Positions 1 through 11,668 of a stretch of 64,000 nt of DNA are shown in pieces. A model generated the notes under the pieces. That model had not been told where the DNA came from. It ran no database searches and saw only the letters and a program-made list of their open reading frames with translations. The stretch is from Oscarella lobularis (lineage: Eukaryota > Porifera > Homoscleromorpha > Homosclerophorida > Oscarellidae): the NCBI RefSeq assembly GCF_947507565.1, contig NC_089184.1, positions 2,294,001 to 2,358,000 of the forward strand. Direction: 5' to 3'. Each line of letters starts with the position of its first letter. Within the stretch, counting starts at the first letter, position 1. Position numbers and translations under genes: made by a program.

Positions 1-962
1 CAGCAACACGTATGTCGTTGTAATTTACGTCTTTACTATATTGATTACCTATCTCTTTTCATATTATATTTCTACATTAGCTAGTTCGCATTTCTAATTT
101 TTTAAATTGTTTTAGATGATTATTAAAATTGTATTTGGCAGTGATATTATCAAAATTTTCAACATTGGAAGATACTTTCTCCAAGGAGTACACTGCGTTG
201 ACGAAATTAGTAGAGTATAGGTACGAGATTGATGCTCAATTGTGTACGCAATTTTTTTTACATTTAGACGCAACCATCTAGGTGCAAAACAAAGTCAGGA
301 GATGTATTTTTTGACTGTGACAATTTTCACAATCAAGCGATAAACACCAAAACTGCGTTTTATTCGAGGGCAGTCACAGGAAAGTTTTCCAAAGCTATTC
401 GACGTTTTTTTCGAAGTTTTTGCATGAATGTCGATTTGTCACGTGTCCCGGGAGTAGACCCCGGCGTGATTAAAGCAAATGTGGCAGAAGGTATTTAGGT
501 CAGAATTATGTACATTTATCGTTGGCAAATTTAGAAAAAAATTAAATTTTTTGTTCTTGGAGATTACGAGTTTCCTTCACGAATGTATGGAATTTCTGGT
601 GCTTTTCGTACTCCAATTGTTGTTACTAGATGTATCTTGTAATAGTCTAAACGTTATCAGAACGCCGTCCCTGTTTGTGGTGGCACATCACAAAGAAAGA
701 GGCACAAGTTTCACTAGAAAGAAGAGAGAAGTTTGCTACGCCTCCTTGCTACGTAAGAGCGTGACTACAATCAATTTGCAGCGGCTGGTTCAAACATCAA
801 AAAGGCGAAAGACTTAAAAACGTTATAACGCTGACTTTGCTAGACGTCGAAGTTGACCATGTAAAGCTTAACCCCGATATAAAGCTATAGTACTGATTTA
901 TTTATTTAGGCCACTGTACCCGCTCTTCACATAAGCTTAGGCATTTTCTTTCGCTTATTTAG
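1..962. other. No supported gene
   Basis: The stretch is AT-rich with many stops in all frames. A 112-codon open frame at 479-817 (plus) has no recognisable motif and no clear splice signals, so I do not call it. The last bases form a plausible splice acceptor (AG at 961-962) for the exon that follows. Confidence 0.5.
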
Positions 963-1218
963 TTTGTTAGAGAGTGCCTGCCAGGAGCTGAATGGCGAAA
1001 TTTTAAAAATGCGGCAGGCTCACGCTGACGAGCAGAATGCCACTGTGGAGAAAACTCAGTATCTGGAAGAAAAAGCCTCTCGTTTCTTGGAGCTTCTCGC
1101 GTTGTTTTCCATCGCAGGCACAAAGAAGGAACAGATGCAAATCAATGAAATGAAGAAGGAAGTGATGTCTCTTCAGCGTTGGGCCAAGCAAATTGCGCCT
1201 AAGTTCAGTCTTGAATAA
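963..1218 (+). CDS. Terminal exon of an unknown coiled-coil protein
   Basis: This is an open exon of about 85 codons preceded by an acceptor-like pyrimidine/AG sequence. The peptide is rich in Glu, Lys, Gln and Leu with heptad-like spacing (LEEKASRFLELLALF, then MKKEVMSLQRWAKQ), suggesting a coiled coil. It ends at a TAA at 1216-1218 that overlaps an AATAAA motif (1214-1219), which suits a last exon with an immediate poly(A) signal. No upstream exon could be fixed. It could belong to the same gene as the exon at 1701-1950, but nothing shown here proves that. I do not recognise the family. Confidence 0.4.
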
Positions 1219-1700
1219 ATGAATAACTATTTACATCTTTTAAAGAGAAACTTCTACATTGTCGGTTAATACGCACACGCTCTGCATAAAAGCACTCAAT
1301 AAAGCGCCTAAAAGCCAGGGGATTGAGCGGCAAAGATACTTTGGAGGAACATTTTTCGGTAACCACGTTCATAAAGCGCTTCAAGTAGTGAAATGGAGTT
1401 TGCAGTATTATGGAATTAAAACTTTCACGTACTTTAGGAGGAGACCATGAGCGTAATTTGCAACTCAATTCAGCAGGCTTGCAGAGAACAGCAAGAAGAA
1501 ATTAGATCCCAAGCAAGTGAAATTTCTAGAAAATGTAAGGAAATTTTCACACTATTCAGATAATGCCATAACACGTACAGCTTCTCGAGGAAACTTTCCA
1601 CTGAAGAAATCGACCATCTAGGTACGCAGATAACCTAATCAATAATTCCTATTTTGAGTTTCGAATGATTAATATCATCAATTAAGAATTTTTTGGCCAG
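1219..1700. other. Spacer, no supported gene
   Basis: Short open frames occur on both strands at 1205-1468, but they have no motif and overlap each other. I see nothing that stands out. Confidence 0.4.
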
Positions 1701-1950
1701 CTACCGAGAAAACTTTCCGAGGTCATCTATATCGCCCAAAGTTCACTTTCTTGAAGGTCACGTTATTCTGTGGGTTTGGAAATGGAGAATTGGTTTAGCG
1801 TTCTACGGAGAGCAGGGAGCAGAGTCGTTGCACGCCGAGTTTAACAATCTCAACAGCGCAAATGCATCAATCAAAGATCCGCTAGAAAAACTAAAACTAG
1901 CTTTCAAGTACTGCAACGTTCACCACTCTCCTTTGCTGGAAAAGAACTAA
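1701..1950 (+). CDS. Exon of a transposon-like unnamed family ('PKxHxLE..GEQGAESxH' motif)
   Basis: The exon follows an acceptor (AG at 1699-1700) and reads about 82 codons to a TAA. The segment SPKVHFLEGHVILWV, followed by GLAFYGEQGAESLHAEFN, resembles a motif I recall from many cnidarian and sponge proteins of transposon-like character, where it lies near the C-terminus. A second open frame starts two bases after the stop (ATG at 1952, to 2158) and is basic and Thr/Arg-rich. It may be the same protein's tail shifted by a frameshift. The function is unknown; the link to a transposase is inference from where such proteins usually occur. Confidence 0.4.
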
Positions 1951-2158
1951 AATGGAGAATAATACGACGATGACGACTAGAAGGACAAACACAGGTGCAC
2001 GAGAAACACAGGCAGAAAATGTTAAAACACCGGCTTTTCTAAAAGCCCAAAACATTGTCGAAGATTTGGTCTCTCCCCAGTCGCTCATAAAAAAGTGGAA
2101 CGGGTTTGGATCTACTGCATCACGCAGTTTGGTTACTTACCTTACTAATTCAGTCTAG

Positions 2159-3040
2159 CTTTTAGGAGAAAAACTGCAGAAGCCGCTCAAGAATCCGAGA
2201 AAGGAACTGACAATAAACGACTCTAAATGCCTCCTACTGCCTCGAATTCATGAAGTAAGGTAGGTAAATGGAAAACTAGCAAGTTTTTGCAGCTTAGGCG
2301 AGATCACACCGTACAAGAGTAACGCGCATGCGCACAAAAAACTTTCCATTCAGTAAGCCAGCGAAACAGCCGTGAAAGATAGTCACCTCCAAACGTATGA
2401 CGTCATAATAAAGACAAACGCACCAAGGATTGTGTATCCCATAAGGGAGCGCCAGACGTCGTCCGAGAAAAAAGAGATGGCAAGTCGTCACAGCGTGAAT
2501 CGTTGGAGATGTTTGCACCGCAAGAGAGTTTGGTAGAAAGCATAGCGAATGAGTCTTTGCGATTACAATGAAAGGTTTTGACGTCATCCAAGATGGCCGC
2601 CGCTAGTAGGATTATAGATTTGAAATTTCCTCATTGTATCGGCAGTATAGACGAATAGCGCATAGTTATTCAGGCACTAAACAGAGATGGCTCTCTATAT
2701 AATAACTCTAAGCCTACTCACAGTATTGTTTTATATTGGCCGTCTGCGACGCCAAATATTGTTTTACACTACTCTCTGTCCACGCTCAGTTCATACCTGC
2801 GGGGGAGGAAGAATTGGGTGTTATGATCTAATTAGCACAGGCTCGGTGAGTTGTGCTAGACAAATCACTTTTGTACCACTTAATTTGGGAACTGTGTATA
2901 GCATAAAATATAGACATTCATTGGGCCTTTCGAAATCTTCTCTTGGCTAATCAGTTATGCTGCGTCGTTCGGCGGTCGGCTTGCTAGATCCCCTTCGCGC
3001 GCGCTGTTCTCGCCACCTCTAGACGTGAGCTGAGATTGAT
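2159..3040. other. Spacer with a GCGCATGCGC palindrome
   Basis: There is no convincing gene. The perfect palindrome GCGCATGCGC at 2324-2333 equals the NRF1 consensus, which in animals marks promoters. No start codon of a recognisable gene follows within this stretch. Confidence 0.4.
2324..2333. promoter_or_regulatory. NRF1-like palindrome
   Basis: GCGCATGCGC is the established binding consensus of NRF1, common in animal CpG-type promoters. Here it is only a sequence match; no gene start is tied to it. A second identical site lies at 7479-7488. Confidence 0.25.
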
Positions 3041-3763
3041 TTACCCACCGCTATTTGCGTCATGCCGCGTGGACAGAGTATAACGTCGAGGGAAAAGCAT
3101 ATTGTACATCGAAAATAGACGTTTTTCAAGGAGAAGAGCGAAGAGGACGCCAGGGACCGGATATGGGTGAAGCGAGTTTTTGATCGACTTCATGCCGCAA
3201 ATGGATTTTCGACGTAAGCTCTGTGTAGCATTAAGTGGTATCGCTTTTGATGGGCGATAAACAAATTCCGCTGCCGAGGCCCACACGCACTCCTCTGTTG
3301 AGTAATCGGCCTTAAGGCAATGGTCACACTCTACCGGAGTCTTTGCCTCGGCGTGCTTTGACGACCAGAAGGTTCCGCTTATGCATATTGCTGTCTGAAG
3401 TGACGTCCACGCGTTCGAAGGATTTTCCCGGGCTCCATGCGGAATTGCTGGTTCTACGCTCTCCAGCCCGTTTTGCCGCACCGCTGCGCCTCCCGCACCA
3501 GCACCCGCAGGTATGCCATCAGCTCTGTGGAGCGATCTGGCTGTTGCGAGAGCACGAATGCTGCGAAGGTGGCGTAGGTCTAAACCCAGGACAGTAGGGA
3601 CGTCAGACGCCGTAACGGCGAGTGCTCTGACTGTCACCCCGCCGCCATGTTCCCTGCGCATGAGATCAAAGTTGTCCAGAAGCAACTCCCAGAAATCCAT
3701 AATTACTCCGGTCAGAATTTTGTCAACAACCCTTCCCGGCACCAGTGGGAGAGCCTCTCCCAT
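3041..3763 (-). pseudogene. Broken gag of a DIRS-like (tyrosine recombinase) retrotransposon
   Basis: On the minus strand the frame begins with PLVPGRVVDKILTGVIMDFWELLLDNFDLMRRE, close to the opening of gag-like proteins of DIRS-type elements (pattern 'vP.klVdkIl.ge.vdm.ELL.dN'). Homology then jumps to another frame around 3460-3560 (QQPDRSTELMAYLRVLVREA), which contains an in-frame TAG. It returns to the first frame with WTSLQTAI and the Cys pattern CDHC...C of the gag zinc region. At least two frame changes and one nonsense codon show that it is dead. It lies head to head with the LINE that starts at 3785. Confidence 0.6.
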
Positions 3764-3784
3764 AAAAAAGACACCCCGGATAAA

Positions 3785-6115
3785 ATGGCAACACCACCTC
3801 TTCCTCCTTCTTGCCCCGTCGAAGATTGCAGTTATGTCAACGACAAAAAAAGCGTCTTGCGCGACTTATTCGATCAGCGCATTAGCCGTCGGAAGTTCTA
3901 GTTAGCTTTCGCAAGAAATACCGGTTTACTCCCTTCTTGAATTGCGGGCAATATTTCCAACGAATAAGTGTGCACTTCCGGAGTTTCAAATCCGTCCTGA
4001 AGAATTTGTCATTGTCAAGCTCGTCAGCGTGGTCGCTGCGGCGAGCGATCACGTTCCTCGAACGACAAAAGCGTCAAATTCTTCTTCGAAGATGTCGTTT
4101 TTGTCTTTTTCTTTTTCGTCGTCGACGACTAAATTGACGCCGTCTCCTGATGCTTTGCCGCCGTAAACGCTACGTCGTCACCGGTTTCGTTTGCTGATTG
4201 TCGAAACATGCCGGCGTCTGAAGTTTTTGGTCCACCACCGATGACGTCCCGTCACCCAATCAAGAGAGCACATTTCATCGCCTTTCTCAATTTCAAAAAA
4301 GTTTTTGCCTATTAACTCCATCAGTCAAACGCATTCCAGAGAATCTTCGCACTCTTTTTCTAGAATAATGTCAAATGACTGTCCGGTACATTCTCTCAAA
4401 TCCGGACAACGATAGTTTGTGGAAGCTGCTATTTCTTCATCCGCGACTGTTGTTACAACCTATCTCTCGTCCTTCGCTCCGGTCAATGACCGCCGGATCG
4501 TCGTTTTCACCTTCAATGGTTTCTCGGCCGTCGCCGGCAAGAGCTGTATCATCATTCCGCTTCTGTCGATATGTTCACCCATCGGTCGTGTCTGCCGCAA
4601 GATGAGGACGACTCTCGTGATGATATTTCTCTGTCGTCGCAAGTTTTGGCAGCGGTGGAGAAAAAGTTTGTAATGGAGAAATCTCTCGGACGCCAACCTC
4701 TTGACCAGCTCGGGTTTGGCTTCGCCGGCCGTCTGACAAAGCGTTTCGCAAATTACAAGCAAAACATCCGCCTGCGTCGTTTGCCGTTACTCGGGCGTCC
4801 GTCGATACTCCGGCAGTTTAATTAAGCCTCTGCCGTTGCCCTGCGTTGAGTTCTTCGTTGTTCTCCTTAAGGTTCTGGTCTAGGTTGCGATGGTTGGAAG
4901 TTTGAACATGTTTGTCTTTTCCTTGACGACGATGCTGTTCTGACGAACATCTTGCAAGTTGGCGATTTGTTCTCGGCTGGACGCATTCCAACCCCAGCAA
5001 GTACAGCGTTTGCCGGAGCCCGTTTAATCGCTTTGCGGAGAAATGCATCCGATGTTCGCCCAATCGCAATCGGGAGTGCCTTCCGGAGGTGTGTGGCGAA
5101 ATTGGCGCTTTTTCTTTGGAAGGAGCAGAATGCAGCCTTTTTCTCGCCATTTTAATTTGGCGTTGCCATTCCGGGAGGTGCAGAACATCTGATGCATCTA
5201 CCTCAGGTCTGTGCCAGCCATCATCCGAATTGGATCATCTTAAAAACGGAGGCAAAAATGCTTTCAACTCTGTCTTGCGTCCACAGTTCCTCCGTCAAGT
5301 AGCGCAGCACTTTCCTGCGTTATATGCCTTCGTCTCTGCGTGTTACATTGTCTCGCCAGCTCTCTCCTTCCTGCACTCCGATTGAGTTCGCTGTATTCAG
5401 TCTGCGGAGGAAGTGCACCGGGGGGATCCCATGGGTCTTTTCCTGTTTGGGTTCGCTTTGAAGCCCTGTTTGCAGTCGGCTTTTCGGGGTGTCTCCGGGC
5501 ATTTTGATGAGCTATCTTGCCGGCGTCTGTCATCGCGGGGCCAAGACTCTGCATTTTTAACTTTGCATAATTCAATAAACGAAATTGGCTTAATTATTTG
5601 TTCTGATAAATGTGAAGCAATCAGCTTTGTCAACGACTCTGATTGGTTTCTTGCGGACATCTCTGTCACCAACTTGGGCCTGTCCATCTTGGGCTGCCCC
5701 GTGGCTGCCCCGTGGGGTTAAAGACCTTTGCCGGCGAGTTGTGTTCGCGGTGTGTCAAGAAGCAGGATCGTTTCCTCACACAACTTTGCCTCTGACCAGC
5801 ATTAAACTATGATGCTTTTCCTTCGTTATTGCGGAGACTTCACAAGCGCTTATTAACCATCTTTTGTGAGCTACGCCGCCATTTCTTATTTACCTCGCCG
5901 CATCGCAGTTTGACTACAACATTCAAGCAACTTTTCCATCAATCATCGGCTGTCAGATGCAAGTTTCCCAAATCACGCAGATCCCACTGCGCCTTTCTCA
6001 GGGCGGGTTGGATTGTGTTAACGTCGCCTTGCGCCTTCTTAGGCTCCTTTGCAACGTCCCTCGCGGCATTTCCGGCCAGCTTAGGGGAGTTGCGGTCGGA
6101 AATGCCTGATGTCGC
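3785..6115 (+). pseudogene. Broken non-LTR retrotransposon (zinc finger plus reverse transcriptase)
   Basis: From ATG 3785 the start reads MATPPLPPSCPVEDCSYVND, a C2H2-like finger typical of one family of animal LINE-like ORFs. Further signatures occur in changing plus frames. These are WKLLFLHPR (about 4419), ARLIALRR..DVRPIAIGSAFRRCVAK (4980-5100), KNAFNSV (about 5255) and a degraded RGDPMGLFLF (about 5420). After these come KCEAISF, LGLSILGCP (5640-5700) and a final RAGW/LLGSFATSLAAF-like stretch (about 6000-6070). These match, in order, the thumb-to-palm series of a reverse transcriptase I know from sponge and cnidarian repeats. The YxDD box is not readable and several frameshifts are needed, so this copy is inactive. 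Only general family placement is possible. Confidence 0.65.
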
Positions 6116-8564
6116 CGTCGACGGCTTAAGTATACATGGTATGGTTATCTACGTGCAAATGTATTTATCCAAAAATGTCATATATTGCCAAAAGTAATTA
6201 TTTGCAGAATGCTCCAGACAAACTCTTTTCCGGTTAGTCTTTTTAATTAAGACAAAGCAAGGAAGAGTTTGCTGAGGCTAATAATAATCTGCAATTCTGG
6301 TATTTTTCAAATTTAGAATTACAGAACGCTTGGGGAGAGAAACGTCGAGCTACAGAAGTCAAAATGGAGGTTGAAAAAAGGAGCAAAGGCCACTCCGAGT
6401 AGCATGGCTTCTGACAAAGAGGAGAAGGTGGACTTGTGCCGCAAAATTTCACCGTGTTTGCTTGAGCCTCTAAGCCAGTATATATACTTTTCCTTTTACC
6501 TGTACTACATAAAAGTCTTCTTAGAGGATTAACTTTTAGACCACTTGGAAAATTATTCTTTTGAATATTTGTGGCTAACTTTTTAGTACTAACTTGAATA
6601 GGTGGTGAACCTGTTGAAGACCCGTATGTTTTAATAGGACAAATATCTTCAATAATATATTTTGCCTACTTTTTAATAATTACTCCACTAGTGGGATACC
6701 TGGAAAATAAGCTGTTATTCCAGCGAACTACTGGTGGGGTCGTTGCACATTAGTATTTATATTAGCACCAATATAGTATGGAAATTTTAAAAAAACTTTG
6801 GTAAATTTTTGTAGCTCTCACTTTAATTTATGTTCCTATAATTTTTCAACTAGGATCTGCCCGGTTTAGAGCTAGTCAAGTAAGAGTTAAATAAAGCGTG
6901 AATCTGCGCTAAAACGTTCAAAACCTCAATTTGTGGAAAGTTAGTCCACGACGCGAAAGTCTTGAGTCGACCTTGCCGCGAAATTGTTGCCTGGCTAGTA
7001 GGAGTTTGCAGTTTTGCTCTCATATATTTTTGTTACAAAATGTCACTTGGCATCGGGCGTCTATCTGTCTAACGCTAGCGCTTCATGTTGCTCTAGCGAA
7101 GTTCCGATCAATTGAACGAAAGATAACGTTTTTCTGGCACTTGAATCTTTAGTCTTTGCTGCAATTCAAGGCCTTGCTGTGGCGGATGCAATGACGTCGT
7201 AAATCCTTATGGTTTCGTCGCATTCCTAAAGATTAAAAATACGAGAAAAGCAAAGAGTATTCCTCTAAACGACTCACTAACGCAGGTACAGTTATTTATG
7301 ACGTATTATGCATACGATGTGCAAAATTTGTGAATTTGCTTTATTTTAGAGAATGGCTTCTCCTCCTGACGTGAAGAAGAAACCTAGCAAGCAAAGAAGG
7401 TTACGTTTTTTGGGGAGCCAAAGTTATGTTACTAACCGAACCGCCTCAAACACGCGCAATTGCTTGGAATGTACTCTTGCGCATGCGCGTTTTTTCGTTT
7501 GTTTGCGGACGAGTTCTGGAATTCGCTTCACGTCTCCAATAAGCACTGCCATTCTGCTCGAAATTTCCTCTAGATCAACGTTCTCATCGAACTTTCCTTT
7601 CGGGTCAGGGTTCTCATCGTCCCTTGCTCCGGTTTACTCCCTCCGAACGCTGTTGTAATTCTTTTTGTTTTTTGTGCTCCGCAGGATAATCGAAACTCTT
7701 TGCGAGGGGCTTTTCACTCGCTTTTAGACATGAATTCCTAATTCGACGCACCTATTCGCCTCTCAATCTCGCGCATTTTCGCCGAATACAATTCTCGAAT
7801 CTGGAAGCTTAGAACTTTCGAGGCTCCACAGTGAACCAGACACTGCTCTCGCCAAGGTATTTCAATAAGTTCCGTCGTTAAGTCTCTTTACATAATGTAG
7901 TTAAACCTTATTTTGTTTTTAAGGACAAAATTCTTAGTGTTATCGCGTTTCCTCGCATCACATGTCGTGCCCAGTCGAAAAACATTTCAACGCATTGCTG
8001 ACATACATGACAGCCCTTCAGGTAGAAAAATCATTTTTATCCCCATTTCCTGACTTCTATTTGCTGGTGAAGACCTGCTTTTGGTGCACATGTCTGTATT
8101 GTTTTTGAGAATGCTCTATTTTCGTAAAATAAAGGCCCGCGAACTCACTCTAAACGCCCGTCTTGTTACTACTTCAAATGCATGCATGTGACGTTTAAAT
8201 GACAGCGTTTCTAGCGTTTCTAAAATACAAAAACAAAAACACATTTTTATTTGAAAAAAATTTCTGCCATTCTCCCAAATTTTATGAGTGTTGTATCAGC
8301 ATCGTAATTGGAGAAAACAGCGTCACCACAGCGATATGTTGTACTGTAAATAGTTTCATTAGAGACGCTACAGTGTGGACATGTAAACATTTTAATTTTG
8401 ACTTCTTCTATTTATCGCGATATAAAATTATCTAACCTGTAAATCTCGTCGAAGTATTCAGGTAGCTGAAAGTCGTATTTTTCTGAAATTTCCTCTCTCG
8501 AAACCTCTTTTCTCCTTTAATAACACAACTTTGATTACTATTGCTTTTAGTTAGTGTAGCTCAC
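6116..8564. other. Long spacer, no convincing gene
   Basis: The stretch is AT-rich with only short open frames. An ATG frame at 7353-7658 follows an acceptor-like 'ttattttag' but shows no motif. A GCGCATGCGC palindrome lies at 7479-7488. AATAAA-like signals are scattered. Nothing else is supported. Confidence 0.45.
7479..7488. promoter_or_regulatory. NRF1-like palindrome
   Basis: A second exact GCGCATGCGC site, inside a locally GC-richer stretch (7440-7640). It could mark a promoter, but no downstream gene is recognised. Confidence 0.25.
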
Positions 8565-8755
8565 CTTCTGGAATATTAAAAGTACTTTCCAGAAATATCT
8601 CATGGTCTAGCAAGTGGTATCCCATGTAATTCTGGTGACGCGACGCTAAAGACTTTGCTATATTGACAAAATTTTTCTGAGCTTGGGCCAATTGCTTGAA
8701 GCACTGATGCTTGGCTTCAAATCTCATGCACCACAAATTGATCAACGGACCCATC
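8565..8755 (-). CDS. Internal exon of an unnamed transposon-like family ('LWCMRFEAKHQ' motif)
   Basis: On the minus strand an acceptor (AG at 8757-8756) leads into about 63 codons that end at a strong donor, AAG/GTGAGC (GT at 8564-8563). The peptide MGPLINLWCMRFEAKHQ, followed by FVNIAKSLASRHQNYM, matches a conserved block I recall from unnamed proteins abundant in cnidarian and sponge genomes (pattern 'fGPl..lWCMRfEAKH..fK.l'). Such proteins come in many copies and are probably transposon-encoded. An upstream open frame at 9205-9426 (minus; contains TKYWNNPIVNKY and EVKQSLKFVNL) may be another exon of the same gene. The exact biochemical role is unknown. Confidence 0.5.
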
Positions 8756-9204
8756 CTACGTGAATTAGAAGGTCATTGTAATTAATGATGCCATGAACGT
8801 TCATATATACTCAGCTTACCTGGTCGCCTATTGTCTGTCTACCATACTTAAATTCTTCCACATTCAGAGTTTAGTTGATGTGGCCGGCTTAGTGCCTCGA
8901 ACACCGTCTAGTGCTTTACAATGTAAAAATAATGTATGATGCTCTACTCATATAGATTTCGCAGAAAACCAGCTATTTCCAAGTTCGATTAGCATTTTAC
9001 TGCTAGTCACAGATCATCCGAGATTTTTGCCACAATCACCGGTTTGTTCCTTCACTAACTGCTAAATTAGCTTCAAACTGTCCATGACTAGATCACTTGG
9101 TTTCGGGTTAAATTTGACTGAAATGTTTCGCTCTATTAAAACTTGCTTTTGCTACACCTTCGTTTATCAACTTAAGTTTGCGAAATCTTATTCTCGCGAA
9201 CCCA

Positions 9205-9426
9205 TTATACAAAAGGTACGTGTTTACACACTGCTTGTAAGTTAACGAATTTCAGGCTCTGTTTCACTTCATATCCAAATACCTCTAGGGCTTTAGGACA
9301 TTTACCCTCTTTCAACTTTCCTTCACAGTACTTGTTCACTATCGGATTGTTCCAATATTTAGTCGTATAGCTGGAGAGGATCACCTGATGCAACTTGAAG
9401 GTCATGTCAAGTGAAAGACGCTGCAA
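9205..9426 (-). CDS. Possible exon of the same unnamed family
   Basis: The minus-strand open frame of 73 codons contains LHQVILSSYTTKYWNNPIV and FGYEVKQSLKFVNLQAV. I have the impression that similar strings accompany the 'LWCMRFEAKH' block in other animals, which would make this an exon of the gene at 8565-8755. The splice borders are not clear, and in the proteins I remember the order may differ, so this is tentative. Confidence 0.3.
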   Translation of the reverse strand: MQRLSLDMTFKLHQVILSSYTTKYWNNPIVNKYCEGKLKEGKCPKALEVFGYEVKQSLKFVNLQAVCKHVPFV

Positions 9427-10245
9427 TGTCTAGACGCTGATGTCGAAGGAGGAGCGAAGCGTCATGTCAGTGGGAATAGCGAAACTTTTGGAGATTATCA
9501 CAGTGGCTCCAAGTTTTGCTTACCTAGGCTCCATCCTTTAATACAAGAAAACTTAGTATTAAAGGATGCTTACGCAAAAGCGGGAGCAACCGTGAAACTC
9601 TCCTATAAATCGGAGTTTTCTCCTATTAATTAAAGGATGTAAACCGTGGCAACCACCCCACGTGGAGCAAGCCGCCAAGTGGAACGGATGGACTTGAGAA
9701 GAACATCTGAAGCAATGCGAAGAGCATATCAAGTGAAAGGCGCTGCAAGAATATATGGACGAAGCCATGTTATCACGCCAAGTCTAACAATAAAAAATAA
9801 ATTATTTACAATTTCAATTAAATCGTGTACCTGTTTGAGTTTTTTCCCGATTTGTTGCACGCCGTTTCAAAAATAAATTTCCTTGAAAAAATGTTGCACA
9901 GCTTCGCGCCGCATTGATCGCCCGTCACGTTTTCTCAATGTCATCACAATTCGACGTCCACACGCAAATCGTACTATTCTCCCTGAGAAAAAGTTTTCTA
10001 ATCAATTTTTTAATCATTGATTCTTACTGATCGATTTTGATTTTCGTTTCTTGCATGGACAAATTGTTATTAGCAACATTAACAATAACTTCGTCAAAAA
10101 TTTTATAGAGGCCCGGTACAAACGATATCGATTTTTAAGCGATCTTGCCGGCTCCGCCGCCCGACGAACGATGAACCCACATCTTCTGCGCAACTGGTGA
10201 AGAATCGCTCTAATAATAAATAAACGACGTTCTTCCTTTTTTTAC
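9427..10245. other. Spacer, no supported gene
   Basis: A near-perfect short inverted repeat lies at about 9535-9570 (the sequence 'tcctttaata' is mirrored by 'tattaaagga'). Otherwise I find nothing. Confidence 0.35.
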
Positions 10246-10435
10246 CTTCTTTGATCGATCCGATGTACTGCTCGGGTCGCTGAAGGATGTGATCGACGGA
10301 GAGCCGCTTCGACTTTCCTCCGTCTGCAGCAGGACAGTGAGACGGACAGTGTTGAGGCTGGAGACGGGCGAGAGGAAGCTTCGCGATGCCTTTGGCGAGC
10401 AATACGCCACTGTTCTCTGAGCTACAAGCGTCCAT
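10246..10435 (-). pseudogene. Fragment resembling the N-terminus of DNA topoisomerase II
   Basis: From ATG 10435 (minus) the peptide runs into KSKRLSVDHILQRPEQYIGS. This resembles the conserved start of eukaryotic type II topoisomerase, in which 'KRLSVE...' is followed about ten residues later by 'HILLRPDTYIGS'. Here the spacer between the two halves is missing. A donor-like AAG/GTAAAA follows (GT at 10245-10244). The expected next block (the ATPase 'VPGLYKIFDEILVNA' region) is not found downstream. It is therefore either a captured first exon or a truncated copy. The function cannot be intact on this evidence, and chance similarity over 15 residues is not excluded. Confidence 0.35.
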
Positions 10436-10879
10436 CGTTCGAAGGCCGCCTTTCCGAATCGACCAATGAACGGACCGATGTACACAAGCCCGGATTATAA
10501 CAAGCCGTCTGTTCAGCGAGTGCTGCTCACTGCAGAAAACATTCAAATCAGCGCAGCGGTACGACGACGACGACGACAGTTGGAAGGAGACGACAGCGGA
10601 AAAAGTCAAGCGTATTCGCCTTGGCCTATCGACGAAGAATTCCAGCTGAGGTACTCTATATACATGATGTAACCCTCACATACTAGATGTATGATGATGT
10701 CACGTCTAGTTGCTCGTTCGAGAACTCGTCACGCAATTAGCTATTATTGAGAGAAATTCACATTCCTACTCTATATAGACCCAATGCTTTTGTTGTACGT
10801 ATCCTCTCCTGTGGGTGGGCAGTGATTTAGGGGGTTACAAATGTTCTGTGTGTTGTAGACAAAGCACGCTTGTGACCAA
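10436..10879. other. Spacer with an ACG/CGA microsatellite
   Basis: A short run of CGA/ACG triplets occurs at about 10560-10580. No gene is supported. Confidence 0.3.
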
Positions 10880-11170
10880 TTGCAACAGTGGGGAAAACAC
10901 CCCCTTTTCGTCTTTGAGGATGACTCGGCGTTGTCGCGAAAGGCGCTCGTCGACCACGTTAAAGCAGCCTTACGCGCTCGTGGCATCCCCGCCGATCGCT
11001 ATTCGGGCCACAGCTTTCGTATCGGCCCAGCGACATCGGCGGCAGCAGCGGGGATTGAAGACTCGACGATTCGAACGCTCGGACGGTGGCGTAGCGACGC
11101 TTACGCGCACTATATCCGGATGGATCCGCGTGATCTGGCGAGTTTCTCGCGCCGATTGGCGGCAACGTAA
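10880..11170 (+). pseudogene. Tyrosine recombinase C-terminal domain (DIRS/Ngaro-like)
   Basis: About 96 codons encode the catalytic C-terminal half of a tyrosine recombinase. YSGHSFRIGPATSAAAAG holds the H-x-x-R-like block, LGRWRSDAYAHYIR holds the GRW block, and a Tyr sits in the position of the catalytic nucleophile. This spacing is typical of DIRS-type retrotransposons and their relatives. The N-terminal half and the reverse transcriptase are not found next to it, so only a fragment remains. The broken gag at 3041-3763 is on the other strand 7 kb away and need not come from the same copy. Confidence 0.65.
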
Positions 11171-11659
11171 GCGGAGAGTGCTATTTATTAATAGCATGAG
11201 AAAACCTTTATCAATAGTCGAAGAGGTCCCGTATACGTTGTGCGAATACACTATGGTTTGGTGTAATTTGAGTCCACGGGGAGCTTCGTCCCGTCCTTTG
11301 GGGTCGCCAACGATCCTGTGCGTCTCGTTGGCGAGTGTATGGGGGGTTTGGATTGGTATCCACACAAGCCGGGATGAGTGTCCCCGTAGAATGAATCGGT
11401 GCACACCACCCGCCCCGGATCCGTGCGCGCTACGCCAACAAACCAATTGCCTCCGCAGCTGTACCGTCGTCAAGTGGAGTTTAGCCAATGGTAAACGTAT
11501 TTGATGACGCACGAGGGGCGTGGCGCGGGTAGGCACTTCGGTAAACATAAGCACGCGACGGCTACGGAGGACCTCATTCGCGCCTTCACCGCACGAGCGT
11601 CGCCCCTCCCTCTCCCTCCCACAGGTACATGCTCTTTCTCGAGCAATGGCCGCCGGGCT
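11171..11659. other. Spacer holding the dispersed repeat
   Basis: Apart from the repeat at 11341-11476, this GC-rich stretch has only overlapping open frames without motifs. Confidence 0.4.
11341..11476 (+). repeat. Dispersed repeat, first copy
   Basis: The sequence from 'gggggtttggattggtatcc' to 'ccgcagctgtaccgtcgtcaa' recurs in the same orientation at about 16894-17020, with several substitutions and small indels. The second copy is the right flank of the RecQ/DUF6589 element, so this repeat represents a related sequence without that insertion. It encodes no recognisable protein. Confidence 0.6.
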
Positions 11660-11668
11660 GTCGGGGGT

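Noticed and set aside
3343-3905. Plus-strand frames over the DIRS-type gag
   Set aside because: Antisense of the gag pseudogene up to 3763; only the part from ATG 3785 has a motif of its own.
10970-11554. Long frames on both strands around the dispersed repeat
   Set aside because: They overlap the recombinase fragment or the repeat, have no motif, and change frame between repeat copies.
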